Part shown: one piece after another, positions 26,353 through 34,330 of the stretch | How the letters are laid out: each line of letters begins with the position of its first letter | Numbering within the stretch: the stretch's first letter is position 1 | Source: Rhodophyticola sp017644125 | GTDB taxonomy: Bacteria; Pseudomonadota; Alphaproteobacteria; Rhodobacterales; Rhodobacteraceae | Assembly: GCF_042140125.1 (NCBI RefSeq) | Contig: NZ_CP159473.1 | Strand: one strand, 5' to 3' | Length of the DNA: 64,000 nt | Program-made: the position numbers and the translations under genes | The notes under the pieces: model-generated | Database searches by the model: none | What the model was told of the DNA's origin: nothing | Seen by the model: the letters and a program-made list of their open reading frames with translations, nothing else

Positions 26353-26387
26353 AACGTTGCGCGAAATATCGGGCGGGGACGGGGGCG

Positions 26388-26747
26388 TCAAGGGTCAACT
26401 CGCGCCATGATCTTCACACCGTTCCCGTCGGGGTCGCGAAACTCCAGCGATTGGCTGCCATCGGCGTTTTCATGGATCTCCGCACCAGTTGCGTCCTGTT
26501 CGATACGGTCCTTCAGGGCCGGCAGGTCAGGGGCGAAAAGTTGAAAATCGAGGTCATGGCCGGGTAGGCCGGCGCCGCCGCCCTTGCCGGGGATATACAG
26601 CGCGACCGGCAGGCTTCCGAGCATGAACTGGGTCCAGCCGAACTCCGCGCTGTGAAAGACCGGGGTCGCCTCGAACAGCTTGGAATAGAACGCCTTGGCG
26701 CGGTCCAGATCGGTGACCGGAATCTTCAGAAGCGCAAGCGACAGCAT
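26388..26747 (-). CDS. VOC-family (glyoxalase/bleomycin resistance-like) protein
   Basis: 119-aa single-domain vicinal-oxygen-chelate protein. The first half has LLKIPVTDLDRAKAFYSKLF and the second ends with SQSLEFRDPDGNGVKIMARV, the usual two beta-alpha-beta modules. The ATG at 26747 has AAAGGG upstream; the ATG five codons earlier does not. It lies just upstream of tRNA-Tyr on the same strand and diverges from the rRNA methyltransferase gene with a 78-base gap. The substrate is not deducible. Confidence 0.8.
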   Translation of the reverse strand: MLSLALLKIPVTDLDRAKAFYSKLFEATPVFHSAEFGWTQFMLGSLPVALYIPGKGGGAGLPGHDLDFQLFAPDLPALKDRIEQDATGAEIHENADGSQSLEFRDPDGNGVKIMARVDP

Positions 26748-26825
26748 GGGGGACCCTTTCATGGGAGCCGCTTTAGCTTGCACTCCCGTTTGGCGCGACG
26801 CAAGGTCTGCGCCAGAGGTGAGCGG

Positions 26826-27605
26826 ATGGCCAAGAAACCCACCTGGGTGATCGAGAAAGAGCAGGCGAGACGGGCCGCGGCGGCGGAAACCGTATGGCTT
26901 TTCGGCCTGCATGCCGTGCGCGACGCGCTTGCAAATCCGGCGCGGATCAAATTGCGGCTGGTGGTGACCAAGAATGCGGCCGACAAGCTGGCGGAGGCGA
27001 TTGCGGCAAGCGGCGTGACGCCGGAAATGGCCGATCCGCGCAAGTTCGCGGCACCTCTCGATCCGGGCTCGGTTCATCAGGGCGCGGCACTGGAAGTGAA
27101 ACAGCTCGACTGGGGGCCACTGTCGGACATCGCGGTGTCGGGGGACGGGGCCGCGCGGCTGCTTTTGCTCGACCGCGTGACCGATCCGCACAATGTCGGG
27201 GCGATCCTGCGCTCCGCAGAAGTGTTCGGCGCGCGGGCGGTGATCGCACCGGCCCGCCACTCGGCGCCCGAAACCGGGGCCCTGGCCAAGACCGCGTCGG
27301 GCGCGTTGGAGCGTCAGCCCTATTTGCGGGTGAAGAACCTGGGCGACACGATGCTGGAGCTGCGCAAGCTGGGATATGTTCTGCTCGGGCTCGATGGCGC
27401 GGGCGAGGTCGAGATCGGGGACGCGGCGGCGACGTTCCGGGACCGGCCCATCGCACTTGTTCTGGGCGCGGAGGGGCCGGGCCTGAGAGAGCGGACGCGG
27501 GAGCTGTGCGACCAACTGGTCCGCATCCCGGCGGTTGGCGATTTCGGGTCGCTGAATGTTTCAAATGCGGCGGCCGTCTCCCTATATGCAGTAGCGAGAG
27601 GATAG
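26826..27605 (+). CDS. rlmB: TrmH/RlmB-type 2'-O-ribose RNA methyltransferase
   Basis: 259-aa SPOUT methyltransferase. An N-terminal substrate-binding domain starts with VWLFGLHAVRDALANP. The catalytic domain shows the three SPOUT motifs: LLDRVTDPHNVGAILRSAE, ALVLGAEGPGLRERT and IPAVGDFGSLNVSNAAAVSLY. These form the trefoil knot that binds S-adenosylmethionine. RlmB methylates the 2'-O of G2251 in 23S rRNA; TrmH-type tRNA activity is the alternative. The start has GAGGTG upstream. Proximity to tRNA-Tyr is common in related genomes. Confidence 0.88.
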   Translation: MAKKPTWVIEKEQARRAAAAETVWLFGLHAVRDALANPARIKLRLVVTKNAADKLAEAIAASGVTPEMADPRKFAAPLDPGSVHQGAALEVKQLDWGPLSDIAVSGDGAARLLLLDRVTDPHNVGAILRSAEVFGARAVIAPARHSAPETGALAKTASGALERQPYLRVKNLGDTMLELRKLGYVLLGLDGAGEVEIGDAAATFRDRPIALVLGAEGPGLRERTRELCDQLVRIPAVGDFGSLNVSNAAAVSLYAVARG

Positions 27606-27609
27606 CGCC

Positions 27610-27909
27610 ATGCCCAACGGAACCAAGATCGCGACCTGCTGCTATTGCGGTTCGCGCACGATGCTGAAGCTGACGGCGCGTGGCGGGCATGAGCTTGCCT
27701 GCGGGTCCTGCGGGGCACCGCTGCACGAGATGAAGGCGTTGAAACAGACCGAAAGCCCCGCGGTCAAACGCAGCCCTTCGCAAGCCGGGCCTTATGTGGA
27801 GTATGTGCACGGCCCGCCCCGCCGGAAGACGAAACGCAAGCGCCGCAAGCCGATGTGGAAGAAGGCTTTCGAGGAAGCGTTCGATCTGGTCGAGGATATC
27901 TTCGACTAG
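27610..27909 (+). CDS. small zinc-ribbon-like protein
   Basis: 99-aa protein with two CxxC pairs (Cys10/Cys13 and Cys31/Cys34) forming a probable zinc ribbon. It is followed by a strongly basic stretch PPRRKTKRKRRKPMWKK (about 68-84) and an acidic C-terminal helix FEEAFDLVEDIFD. The ATG follows GAGG by eight bases and lies four bases after the rlmB stop, so the two are co-transcribed. The layout suggests nucleic acid binding, perhaps RNA given the neighbour; no function is established. Confidence 0.7.
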   Translation: MPNGTKIATCCYCGSRTMLKLTARGGHELACGSCGAPLHEMKALKQTESPAVKRSPSQAGPYVEYVHGPPRRKTKRKRRKPMWKKAFEEAFDLVEDIFD

Positions 27910-28020
27910 ACCGGCCCGGACACGGTCGGTCACGCTTGCGTCAGGGGGGATTTCGCCGCCGGGCCCGACAGGCATAGTGGGAAGATATACCCATTGACCG
28001 AGCACACGGAGCCATTTCCC

Positions 28021-28473
28021 ATGCTGACCCGACGGACCACCCTGCGCCTTTTCGCCGCCACACCGCTGATCGCCATGGCCCCCGCCGCCATGGCCGGCGA
28101 GCCTCCGATCTACGCGGAGGGGGGCATTGCCATCGACGGGACGGACGCGGTGGCGTATTTCACCCGGAATGCGCCCGTACCGGGCACGGCCGATCACAGC
28201 GATGACTGGATGGGCGCGCGCTGGCAGTTTTCCAGCGCGGTCAATCGCGACATGTTTGCGGCCGATCCCGAACGCTATGCTCCGGCCTTTGGCGGATATT
28301 GCGCCTTTGCCGCCTCCCGCGGCTATCTTGCACCGACCATTCCCGAGGCCTGGACCGTCTACGAGGACCGCCTGTATCTGAACGCCAATCTGCGTGCCCG
28401 GGATCTCTGGCTGGCCGAGTTGCCGGACGTCATCGCCGCAGGTGAGGCGAACTGGCCCGCGATTCTGGGCTAG
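28021..28473 (+). CDS. YHS domain-containing exported protein
   Basis: 150-aa protein with a twin-arginine-like signal, MLTRRTTLRLFAATPLIAM, cleaved near AMA-29. The mature part shows the YHS pattern: AIDGTDAVAYFTRN, then WMGARWQFSSAVNRDMFAADPERYAPAFGGYCAFAASRG. YHS domains are associated with metal binding; here the cysteine in GGYCAFA is retained. The ATG at 28021 has GGAG ten bases upstream. Periplasmic location is inferred; function unknown. Confidence 0.78.
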   Translation: MLTRRTTLRLFAATPLIAMAPAAMAGEPPIYAEGGIAIDGTDAVAYFTRNAPVPGTADHSDDWMGARWQFSSAVNRDMFAADPERYAPAFGGYCAFAASRGYLAPTIPEAWTVYEDRLYLNANLRARDLWLAELPDVIAAGEANWPAILG

Positions 28474-28542
28474 GGTGCCGTCATCACAAAAACGTGCTTG
28501 GCCTTTAAAAGCCTCAAGCGTTGCCTAAATACAACGTATGAC

Positions 28543-28627
28543 GCGGCGGTTCGGAACACCGCCCGTCCATCACTGTCCCTCGTTCCGTGACTTGCGCCCG
28601 CTGCGTTTTTGCTGCGGGCGCTTTTTT
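28543..28627 (+). ncRNA. candidate small RNA or transcribed leader
   Basis: The gap between the YHS gene and the CoA-binding gene holds two stem-loops. The first is GGCGGT-TCGGAAC-ACCGCC at 28545-28563 and the second is the strong terminator at 28594-28627. The spacing and the absence of an open reading frame fit a short structured RNA, or a leader that controls the downstream gene by termination. The promoter was not identified with confidence. Confidence 0.35.
28594..28627 (+). terminator. rho-independent terminator
   Basis: A perfect 8-bp GC stem, GCGCCCGC and GCGGGCGC, encloses a 12-base loop and is followed immediately by six T residues. It ends only 13 bases before the next start codon, leaving no room for a promoter between them. 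Confidence 0.88.
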
Positions 28628-28640
28628 CATGTGCTAATCC

Positions 28641-29120
28641 ATGGCCATGACCGAAACGCCATCTGACGACCTGTTGCGAAAAATTCTCAAGGAAAGCAAA
28701 AGCTTCGCCTGTGTCGGCGTGTCTCCTAACCCCGTGCGCCCAAGCCATTACGTGGCGCGCTACCTGTCGCTGAAGGGGTATCACGTGATCCCGGTGAACC
28801 CCGGCCAGCTTGGCAAGGTGTTGTTCGGGGCCGATGTCGTGGCCGACCTTTCCGACATCGCCGAACCGGTGGATGTGGTGGATATCTTTCGCAGACCCGA
28901 AGCGGTTCCGGCCATTGTCGAGGTTGCGCTGGCGATGGAGCCGCGCCCGAAAACCATCTGGATGCAGATCGGGGTGACCCATCCGGAGGCCGCCGCGCGG
29001 GCAGAGGCGGCGGGTGTTCAGGTGATCCAGAACCGCTGCCCCAAGATCGAGTACCAGCGCTTGTTCGGAGAGCTGCGGATGGGTGGATTCGCGACAGGCA
29101 TCATCAGTTCGAAACTCTGA
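28641..29120 (+). CDS. CoA-binding domain protein (YccU-like)
   Basis: 159-aa Rossmann-fold protein of the CoA_binding_2 type. The segments SFACVGVSPNPVRPSHYVARYL, GYHVIPVNPG, VDVVDIFRRPEAVPAIVEVAL and TIWMQIGVTHPEAAARAEAAGVQVIQNRCPKIEY are all present, covering the complete family length. The start could be the ATG at 28641 or at 28647; neither has a clear ribosome site because a terminator ends at 28627. The family binds CoA, but its biological role is unknown. Confidence 0.85.
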   Translation: MAMTETPSDDLLRKILKESKSFACVGVSPNPVRPSHYVARYLSLKGYHVIPVNPGQLGKVLFGADVVADLSDIAEPVDVVDIFRRPEAVPAIVEVALAMEPRPKTIWMQIGVTHPEAAARAEAAGVQVIQNRCPKIEYQRLFGELRMGGFATGIISSKL

Positions 29121-29300
29121 GCCGCGTGAGGCCGCACCCCTGCGCAGCAGCCGGGCATCTTCGTTGGGGGCGGGATTTGTGTGTTGAGCCTGCGCGATCT
29201 CCGCCGGGTTTCCGCGCCAGACGGCATGCCCCATGAAGCGGGCGGACTTGCCGGCGCGGGCGTCGTTTCAGGGTCTCGTGGTTCGCCTGCCGGCGGTATG

Positions 29301-29612
29301 TCAGATCCGGGAGGCCTTTTCGTCGAGGCCCGAGCGATCCTCCCGATGCTCCAGTTCGGCAAGCACATCGGCCAGCGTCAGGTCCAGGGCCGCCAGCATC
29401 ACCAGAAAATGATACAGGACGTCCGCCCCCTCGCTGGCCAGCGCGGCACGGTCGCCCTTCACCGCCTCCACGATCGCCTCTATCGCTTCCTCGCCGAACT
29501 TCCGGGCGCAGGCCTCTGGCCCCTTCGACAGAAGCTGCGCGGTCCAGCTTTTTTCGGGATCGGCCAGCTTGCGGGCCGCGACGGTTTCGGCCAATCGGTC
29601 CAGTACGCTCAT
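29301..29612 (-). CDS. hisE: phosphoribosyl-ATP pyrophosphatase
   Basis: 103-aa monofunctional MazG-like enzyme of histidine synthesis, hydrolysing phosphoribosyl-ATP to phosphoribosyl-AMP and pyrophosphate. The all-helical signature KFGEEAIEAIVEAVKGD followed by EGADVLYHFLVMLAALD supplies the acidic metal ligands. Its ATG overlaps the hisF stop by four bases, giving hisA-(small gene)-hisF-hisE on the minus strand. HisI is a separate gene not in the window. Confidence 0.93.
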   Translation of the reverse strand: MSVLDRLAETVAARKLADPEKSWTAQLLSKGPEACARKFGEEAIEAIVEAVKGDRAALASEGADVLYHFLVMLAALDLTLADVLAELEHREDRSGLDEKASRI

Positions 29613-30370
29613 GATAACCTCATCGGAATGCCGGCCTTGGCCATATGGGCCTTGGCCTCGGCGATGGTGTAGTCGCCGAAATGGAAGATCGAGGCGGCCA
29701 GAACGGCGCTGGCATGGCCCTCGGTCACCCCTTCGACAAGATGATCCAGTGTGCCGACCCCGCCCGAGGCGATCACCGGGATCGGGACCGCATCGGCGAT
29801 GGCGCGGGTCAGTGGCAGGTTGAAACCCGCCCGTGTCCCGTCGCGATCCATCGAGGTCAGCAGGATCTCGCCCGCGCCCTTTGCGGCGACGGTTCCGGCG
29901 AATTCGACCGCGTCGATGCCCGTTGGTTTGCGCCCGCCATGGGTGAAGATCTCCCATTTGCCTGGTGCGACGGTTTTCGCGTCAATCGCCACGACGATGC
30001 ATTGGGAGCCGAACCTGTCCGCCGCGCGCGCCACGACGTCGGGGTCCGCGACAGCGGACGAATTGAAACTCACCTTGTCCGCGCCGGCCAGCAGCAGCGC
30101 GCGTACATCGTCCACCGTGCGGACCCCGCCGCCGATGGTGAGGGGCATGAAACACTGCTCCGCCGTGCGGGTTGCCAGATCATACATCGTGCCGCGGTTT
30201 TCATGGGTCGCATGGATGTCGAGAAAGCAGAGCTCATCGGCCCCCGCCGCGTCATAGGCCCGCGCACTTTCCACCGGGTCGCCCGCATCGACCAGATCGA
30301 CGAAGTTCACGCCCTTGACCACGCGCCCGTCGGCCACGTCCAGGCAGGGAATGATCCGGGTTTTCAGCAT
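29609..30370 (-). CDS. hisF: imidazole glycerol phosphate synthase, cyclase subunit
   Basis: 253-aa TIM barrel that uses ammonia from HisH to make imidazole glycerol phosphate and AICAR from PRFAR. Catalytic Asp11 is in RIIPCLDVADGRVVKG and the second, Asp129, is in IVVAIDAKT. The phosphate-binding loops TIGGGVR and VIASGGVGTLDH are present. Length and N-terminus match the family. The start follows GGAAAGG. Works with hisH encoded 2 kb away on the same strand. Confidence 0.96.
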   Translation of the reverse strand: MLKTRIIPCLDVADGRVVKGVNFVDLVDAGDPVESARAYDAAGADELCFLDIHATHENRGTMYDLATRTAEQCFMPLTIGGGVRTVDDVRALLLAGADKVSFNSSAVADPDVVARAADRFGSQCIVVAIDAKTVAPGKWEIFTHGGRKPTGIDAVEFAGTVAAKGAGEILLTSMDRDGTRAGFNLPLTRAIADAVPIPVIASGGVGTLDHLVEGVTEGHASAVLAASIFHFGDYTIAEAKAHMAKAGIPMRLS

Positions 30371-30463
30371 GAAGGCGCCTTTCCGTCAGTGACACGGCTT
30401 TGTTTATGGCCAAAGCGTGGCACAGGCCAGAGGCGCGTGGAGACCGGGCGGGACGAAGCGGCG

Positions 30464-30748
30464 CTAATGGCCCGGAGGCCGCCTGCGACCGGAGACCGCC
30501 AGCCAGATGAGCGCCAGGGCCGCACCGATGCCCACCGGCAGCGACAGGAGCAGGATCCAGGCCGCGTTGAACGCTCTGGTCAGGTCCGGTCCCCGATCCA
30601 CCCCGTCCACGATACAGGATGTGGCAAAACCGCCATGGACAGTGCAGCCGTGGCGCGCGGCGAAGGCCTCGGCCCAGAACGGCCCGGCAATCGGCAGCAG
30701 GCAGGCGACCAGCAGCAGGCTCAGCAGGATATAGGCCAGTTTGCGCAT
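30464..30748 (-). CDS. small membrane protein
   Basis: 94-aa protein with two predicted membrane helices: residues 4-23, LAYILLSLLLVACLLPIAGP, and about 63-86. The loop between them contains two cysteines (HGCTVHGGFATSCIVDG) that may form a disulfide outside the membrane. The ATG has AGGA seven bases upstream. It lies inside the his cluster between hisA and hisF. I recognise no function; the position in the his cluster may be accidental. Confidence 0.65.
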   Translation of the reverse strand: MRKLAYILLSLLLVACLLPIAGPFWAEAFAARHGCTVHGGFATSCIVDGVDRGPDLTRAFNAAWILLLSLPVGIGAALALIWLAVSGRRRPPGH

Positions 30749-30877
30749 CTGAATGTCCTTTCGCGACGTGGAACGCTACCAGTAGGACGGGTCGGTCCCG
30801 GAAAAGGTTCAAGGAAGATGTGGCGCAGCACCCCCCCGCGAAAGGCCCCGGATCGGCGGTATGAGCCTTCGCCCCGC

Positions 30878-31597
30878 CTAATGGGTCAGCGCCGTCAGTG
30901 CCGCACCAAGATCCAGAGCCCCGTCATAGAGCGCGCGGCCCGAGATGGCACCGGCGATAACGCCCGTATCCCGCAACGCCACCAGATCGGCGAGGGAGGA
31001 GACCCCGCCCGACGCGATCACCGGGATCGTCGTGGCGCGCGCGAGATCGGCGGTGGCAGCCACGTTCGGGCCCTGCATCGCGCCATCGCGGTTTATGTCG
31101 GTATAGATGATCGCGGCTACGCCCGCATCTTCGAAGCTGCGCGCCAGATCGGTCACCATCAGGTCCGTCTCCTCGGCCCAGCCCCGCGTGGCCACACGGC
31201 CCTCGCGCGCATCGAGGCCGACCGCGACCTGCCCCGGGAAGGCCTTCGCCGCGGCGCGGACAAGATCGGGGTCTTCCACGGCCACGGTGCCCAGGATCAC
31301 CCGCGCAATCCCGCGCGCCAGCCACATCTCGATGGTCGCCATATCCCGGATGCCGCCGCCCAGTTGCGCGGGCACCGTGGTTTCCGCAAGGATCTTCTCG
31401 ACCGCCGCGCCATTCACGGGCTGGCCTTCGAACGCGCCATTCAGATCGACCAGATGGAGCCACTGACATCCGGCATCCTGAAAGGCCCGGGCCTGAGCCG
31501 CGGGGTCGTCATTGAACACCGTCGTCTTGTCCATATCCCCCTTCAGCAGGCGCACGGCCTGGCCGTCCTTCAGGTCAATCGCGGGGTAAAGGATCAT
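30878..31597 (-). CDS. hisA: ProFAR isomerase
   Basis: 239-aa TIM barrel, 1-(5-phosphoribosyl)-5-[(5-phosphoribosylamino)methylideneamino]imidazole-4-carboxamide isomerase. Catalytic Asp8 is in YPAIDLKDGQAVRL and the second aspartate is in IIYTDINRDGA; phosphate loops QLGGGIRD and VIASGGVSSLAD are clear. The start has AAAGG eight bases before it. It belongs to the his group read on the minus strand. Confidence 0.96.
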   Translation of the reverse strand: MILYPAIDLKDGQAVRLLKGDMDKTTVFNDDPAAQARAFQDAGCQWLHLVDLNGAFEGQPVNGAAVEKILAETTVPAQLGGGIRDMATIEMWLARGIARVILGTVAVEDPDLVRAAAKAFPGQVAVGLDAREGRVATRGWAEETDLMVTDLARSFEDAGVAAIIYTDINRDGAMQGPNVAATADLARATTIPVIASGGVSSLADLVALRDTGVIAGAISGRALYDGALDLGAALTALTH

Positions 31598-31743
31598 CTG
31601 TGCGGCCTTTCACGGGTCGGGATCGGCACCTTTTGGCCCAGACATCGCCGATTGCCAAGCCGGCCCGGCAAGTGCCCCTTACGTCAGGCTTGCCTTGAGG
31701 CCCGCCCTTGCCCCAACATCGTGCCAATCTGCGGGAGGAAACC

Positions 31744-32142
31744 ATGATGAAACATATGATTTTGGCCGCCGTGGCGAGCCTTGCACTTGCCGGAATGGCA
31801 CATGCGGACGATCTGATCGGCAACTGGCGCACGGCGCCGGATGATAACGGAAATACCGGGATCATCCAGGTCCAGCAATGCGGCGCGGCGCTCTGCGGCA
31901 CGCTGATCGAGGCTTTTGATGCCTCGGGTTCGACGATGACCTCGGAAAATGTCGGTCGTCAGATCATCTGGGATACGGTGCCCGAAGGTGGCGGCGAATA
32001 TCGCGGGCGGCTCTATTCGCCGGACCGCGACCGCACCTATCGCTCGCGCTTGCAGCTCTCCGGCGATCAACTGGTCGTGTCGGGCTGTGTCATGGGCGGG
32101 GCCGTGTGCCGTGAAGGCGGACGCTGGCAGCGGGTGAACTGA
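31744..32142 (+). CDS. DUF2147 exported protein
   Basis: 132-aa secreted protein. A signal peptide ends near AHA-22. The mature part DLIGNWRTAPDDNGNTGIIQVQQCG and YRGRLYSPDRDRTYRSRLQL matches the lipocalin-like DUF2147 family; three cysteines in CGAALCG and VSGCV could form a disulfide. The ATG follows GGGAGGAAACC. It is read opposite to the flanking hisA and hisH. The function of the family is not established. Confidence 0.82.
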   Translation: MMKHMILAAVASLALAGMAHADDLIGNWRTAPDDNGNTGIIQVQQCGAALCGTLIEAFDASGSTMTSENVGRQIIWDTVPEGGGEYRGRLYSPDRDRTYRSRLQLSGDQLVVSGCVMGGAVCREGGRWQRVN

Positions 32143-32291
32143 CGGCGGGGGCCTTCTTGGCCCCGGCAATATCCCCGGCGGAGGCAGTTGCGGCCGACGC
32201 CCGGCGTCTCTTCCGGACCTGGTAGGCTAGCCTCCACAAAGAGGGTAGTTGGCGGGTGTGCCACGGTTCTGCAAGAGCCGGGCGCAATCCG

Positions 32292-32930
32292 TCAGGGCGT
32301 CCAGCCCAGAAAGTTGGAAATCAGGCGCAAGCCCGCGCGCTGGCTCTTTTCCGGGTGAAACTGGGTTCCGACCACGTTGCCGCGCCCCACGATCGCCGTT
32401 ACCGAACCGCCATAATCGACATGGGCCAGAAGATCCTCCGCGGCGGCCACCTGCATATGGTAGGAATGCACGAAATAGGCGTGATCGCCGGTTGCAAGCC
32501 CGGACAGGACCGGGTGAGCGCGGTCGATCACCAGATCGTTCCAGCCCATATGCGGCACCTTCATCCGCGGCTCTGCGGGTGCAATCCGCACAACTTCGCC
32601 CGGCACCCAGCCAAAACCCGCCACATCCTCGTATTCTCGCCCCCAGGAGGCCAGCATCTGCATGCCGACGCAGATGCCCAGGAACGGCACGCCGCGGGTC
32701 TCCACCGCCTCGACAATCGCCTCCTCCAGACCGTCGATCGCCTGCAACCCCCGGCGGCAGGCCGGAAATGCCCCGTCACCGGGCAAGACGATCCGCGATG
32801 CGGCCGCCACATCCTCGGGCCGGTCCGTGACGATCACCGGGGCATGACCGCCCTCGCGCGCCATGCGCTGAAACGCCTTCTCCGCCGAATGCAGATTGCC
32901 GCTGTCGTAATCGATCAGAACGGTGGTCAT
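32292..32930 (-). CDS. hisH: imidazole glycerol phosphate synthase, glutamine amidotransferase subunit
   Basis: 212-aa class I glutaminase that feeds ammonia to HisF. The triad is Cys87 (LGICVGMQ), His192 and Glu194 (FHPEKSQ), and the oxyanion strand LPGDGAF is intact. The start MTTVLIDYDSGNLHS is the normal N-terminus; a longer in-frame extension runs through hisB and is spurious. It begins four bases after the hisB stop, so the two are co-transcribed. Confidence 0.96.
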   Translation of the reverse strand: MTTVLIDYDSGNLHSAEKAFQRMAREGGHAPVIVTDRPEDVAAASRIVLPGDGAFPACRRGLQAIDGLEEAIVEAVETRGVPFLGICVGMQMLASWGREYEDVAGFGWVPGEVVRIAPAEPRMKVPHMGWNDLVIDRAHPVLSGLATGDHAYFVHSYHMQVAAAEDLLAHVDYGGSVTAIVGRGNVVGTQFHPEKSQRAGLRLISNFLGWTP

Positions 32931-32934
32931 CCGG

Positions 32935-33522
32935 TCACAGGGAGCCTTTGGTGGAGGGCACGGCATCGGCCTTGCGCGGATCGATCTCCACGGCCTCACG
33001 CAGCGCGCGGGCAACTGCCTTGAACGCGGCCTCCGCGATATGATGGCTGTTGATCCCGTGCAAACCGTCCACATGCAGGGTGATCCCGCCATGAGTGGCC
33101 AGCGCCTGAAAGAACTCGCGCACGAGCTCGGTATCGAAGGTGCCGATCCTGGCCGTCGGCATCTCCAGATTCCAGACCAGATAGGGCCGCCCGGAGAGAT
33201 CGAGTGCCGCGCGCACCAGCGCGTCATCCATCGGCAGAAGGCAGGCGCCGTAGCGCCGGATGCCGCGCTTGTCGCCAAGCGCCTGCGTCAGCGCCTGACC
33301 AAGTGCGATGCCCACATCCTCCACACTGTGGTGGTCGTCGATATGCAGATCGCCCGCGCAGCGCACCTTCATGTCGATCAGCGCGTGGCGCGCCAGCTGG
33401 TCCAGCATGTGATCGAAGAAGCCCACGCCGGTCTGATTGTCATAGGCGCCGCTACCGTCGAGATTGATCTCGACGTTGATATCGGTTTCCGCCGTCTTGC
33501 GAGTGATCTTTGCGCTGCGCAT
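32935..33522 (-). CDS. hisB: imidazoleglycerol-phosphate dehydratase
   Basis: 195-aa monofunctional IGP dehydratase (no HisB phosphatase domain). The two metal-binding motifs are visible, DHMLDQLARHALID and DDHHSVEDVGIALG, and again the C-terminal half repeats the pattern in GLHGINSHHIAEAAFKA. The ATG follows GGAGG. First gene of the hisB-hisH pair on the minus strand. Confidence 0.96.
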   Translation of the reverse strand: MRSAKITRKTAETDINVEINLDGSGAYDNQTGVGFFDHMLDQLARHALIDMKVRCAGDLHIDDHHSVEDVGIALGQALTQALGDKRGIRRYGACLLPMDDALVRAALDLSGRPYLVWNLEMPTARIGTFDTELVREFFQALATHGGITLHVDGLHGINSHHIAEAAFKAVARALREAVEIDPRKADAVPSTKGSL

Positions 33523-33632
33523 CCTGCGCCTCCGGTTGCGGTATCGGCGCGGTTATAGGTGGGCGCGGGCGCGCTGCCTAGGGGCAGGTCTTCGCTGATG
33601 CCGAAAAGGTTGCAATTTGAACAGTATCCACC

Positions 33633-34319
33633 TCACAGCGCGGAATGCAGGAGGTGCCCGGGCCGGTGGCTGAGCCGGACTGTGGTCACCGCCGCCGTGT
33701 GATCCCATGTGGTGCGGGTCAGAACAAGGCCAGCCTCGCCGGCAGCCACCTGCAAGGCGGCCGCGGCCTGCGGCGGCAGGGGTTCCGCCGCGATGGTCAG
33801 ATCGCCATGGGTATAGGGCGCATGGGTCAACAGCCATTCATTCGCGCTGATCCGGGTGAAATCGGCCGTCTCCGCACCTGGAACGACAGCCGGATTGATC
33901 CAGCGATCCTCAAGCAGATAGGGCCGCGCATCGGCCAGATGACACGCGAGCAGATGCACAAGCGGCGTGCCGGTCTCGATCCGCAACGCAGCGCGGATCG
34001 AGACCGGCGCCGGGCCGATCTGTCGCGAGATCAGGCGATAGCCGTACCGGGCGCCCCGGTCTTCGATGTCCCGGCGGATCAGCGGGATCTCGATCACCGC
34101 CTTGCCGACCGGATGCAGGGTGACCCGCGTGCCGGCCTTTCGGCGCCGGTCCAGAAGCCCGGTTTCCGCCAGGGTGCGCAGGGCCCGGTTGACCGTCGCT
34201 CGCGCACAGCCGAACTCCCGGGCCAGATCGGTCTCGTTCGGGATCAGATCGCCCGGTTTCCACTGGCGGGTGTGAATGCGGCGCAGCACCTCGTCATGGA
34301 TCTCCTGCCATGAATTCAT
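33633..34319 (-). CDS. hutC: histidine utilization repressor, GntR/HutC family
   Basis: 228-aa regulator with an N-terminal GntR winged helix (EIHDEVLRRIHTRQW, then LAREFGCARATVNRALRTLAETGLL) and a C-terminal UTRA effector domain ending in RTTWDHTAAVTTVRLSHRPG. HutC senses urocanate and represses hut genes. The ATG at 34319 was chosen; a GTG at 34334 that overlaps the hutF stop by four bases (GTGA) is an equally reasonable start. The gene follows hutF on the same transcript, so the repressor is probably autoregulated through the hutF-hutI intergenic operator. Confidence 0.92.
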   Translation of the reverse strand: MNSWQEIHDEVLRRIHTRQWKPGDLIPNETDLAREFGCARATVNRALRTLAETGLLDRRRKAGTRVTLHPVGKAVIEIPLIRRDIEDRGARYGYRLISRQIGPAPVSIRAALRIETGTPLVHLLACHLADARPYLLEDRWINPAVVPGAETADFTRISANEWLLTHAPYTHGDLTIAAEPLPPQAAAALQVAAGEAGLVLTRTTWDHTAAVTTVRLSHRPGHLLHSAL

Positions 34320-34330
34320 CGCCGTTCCGG

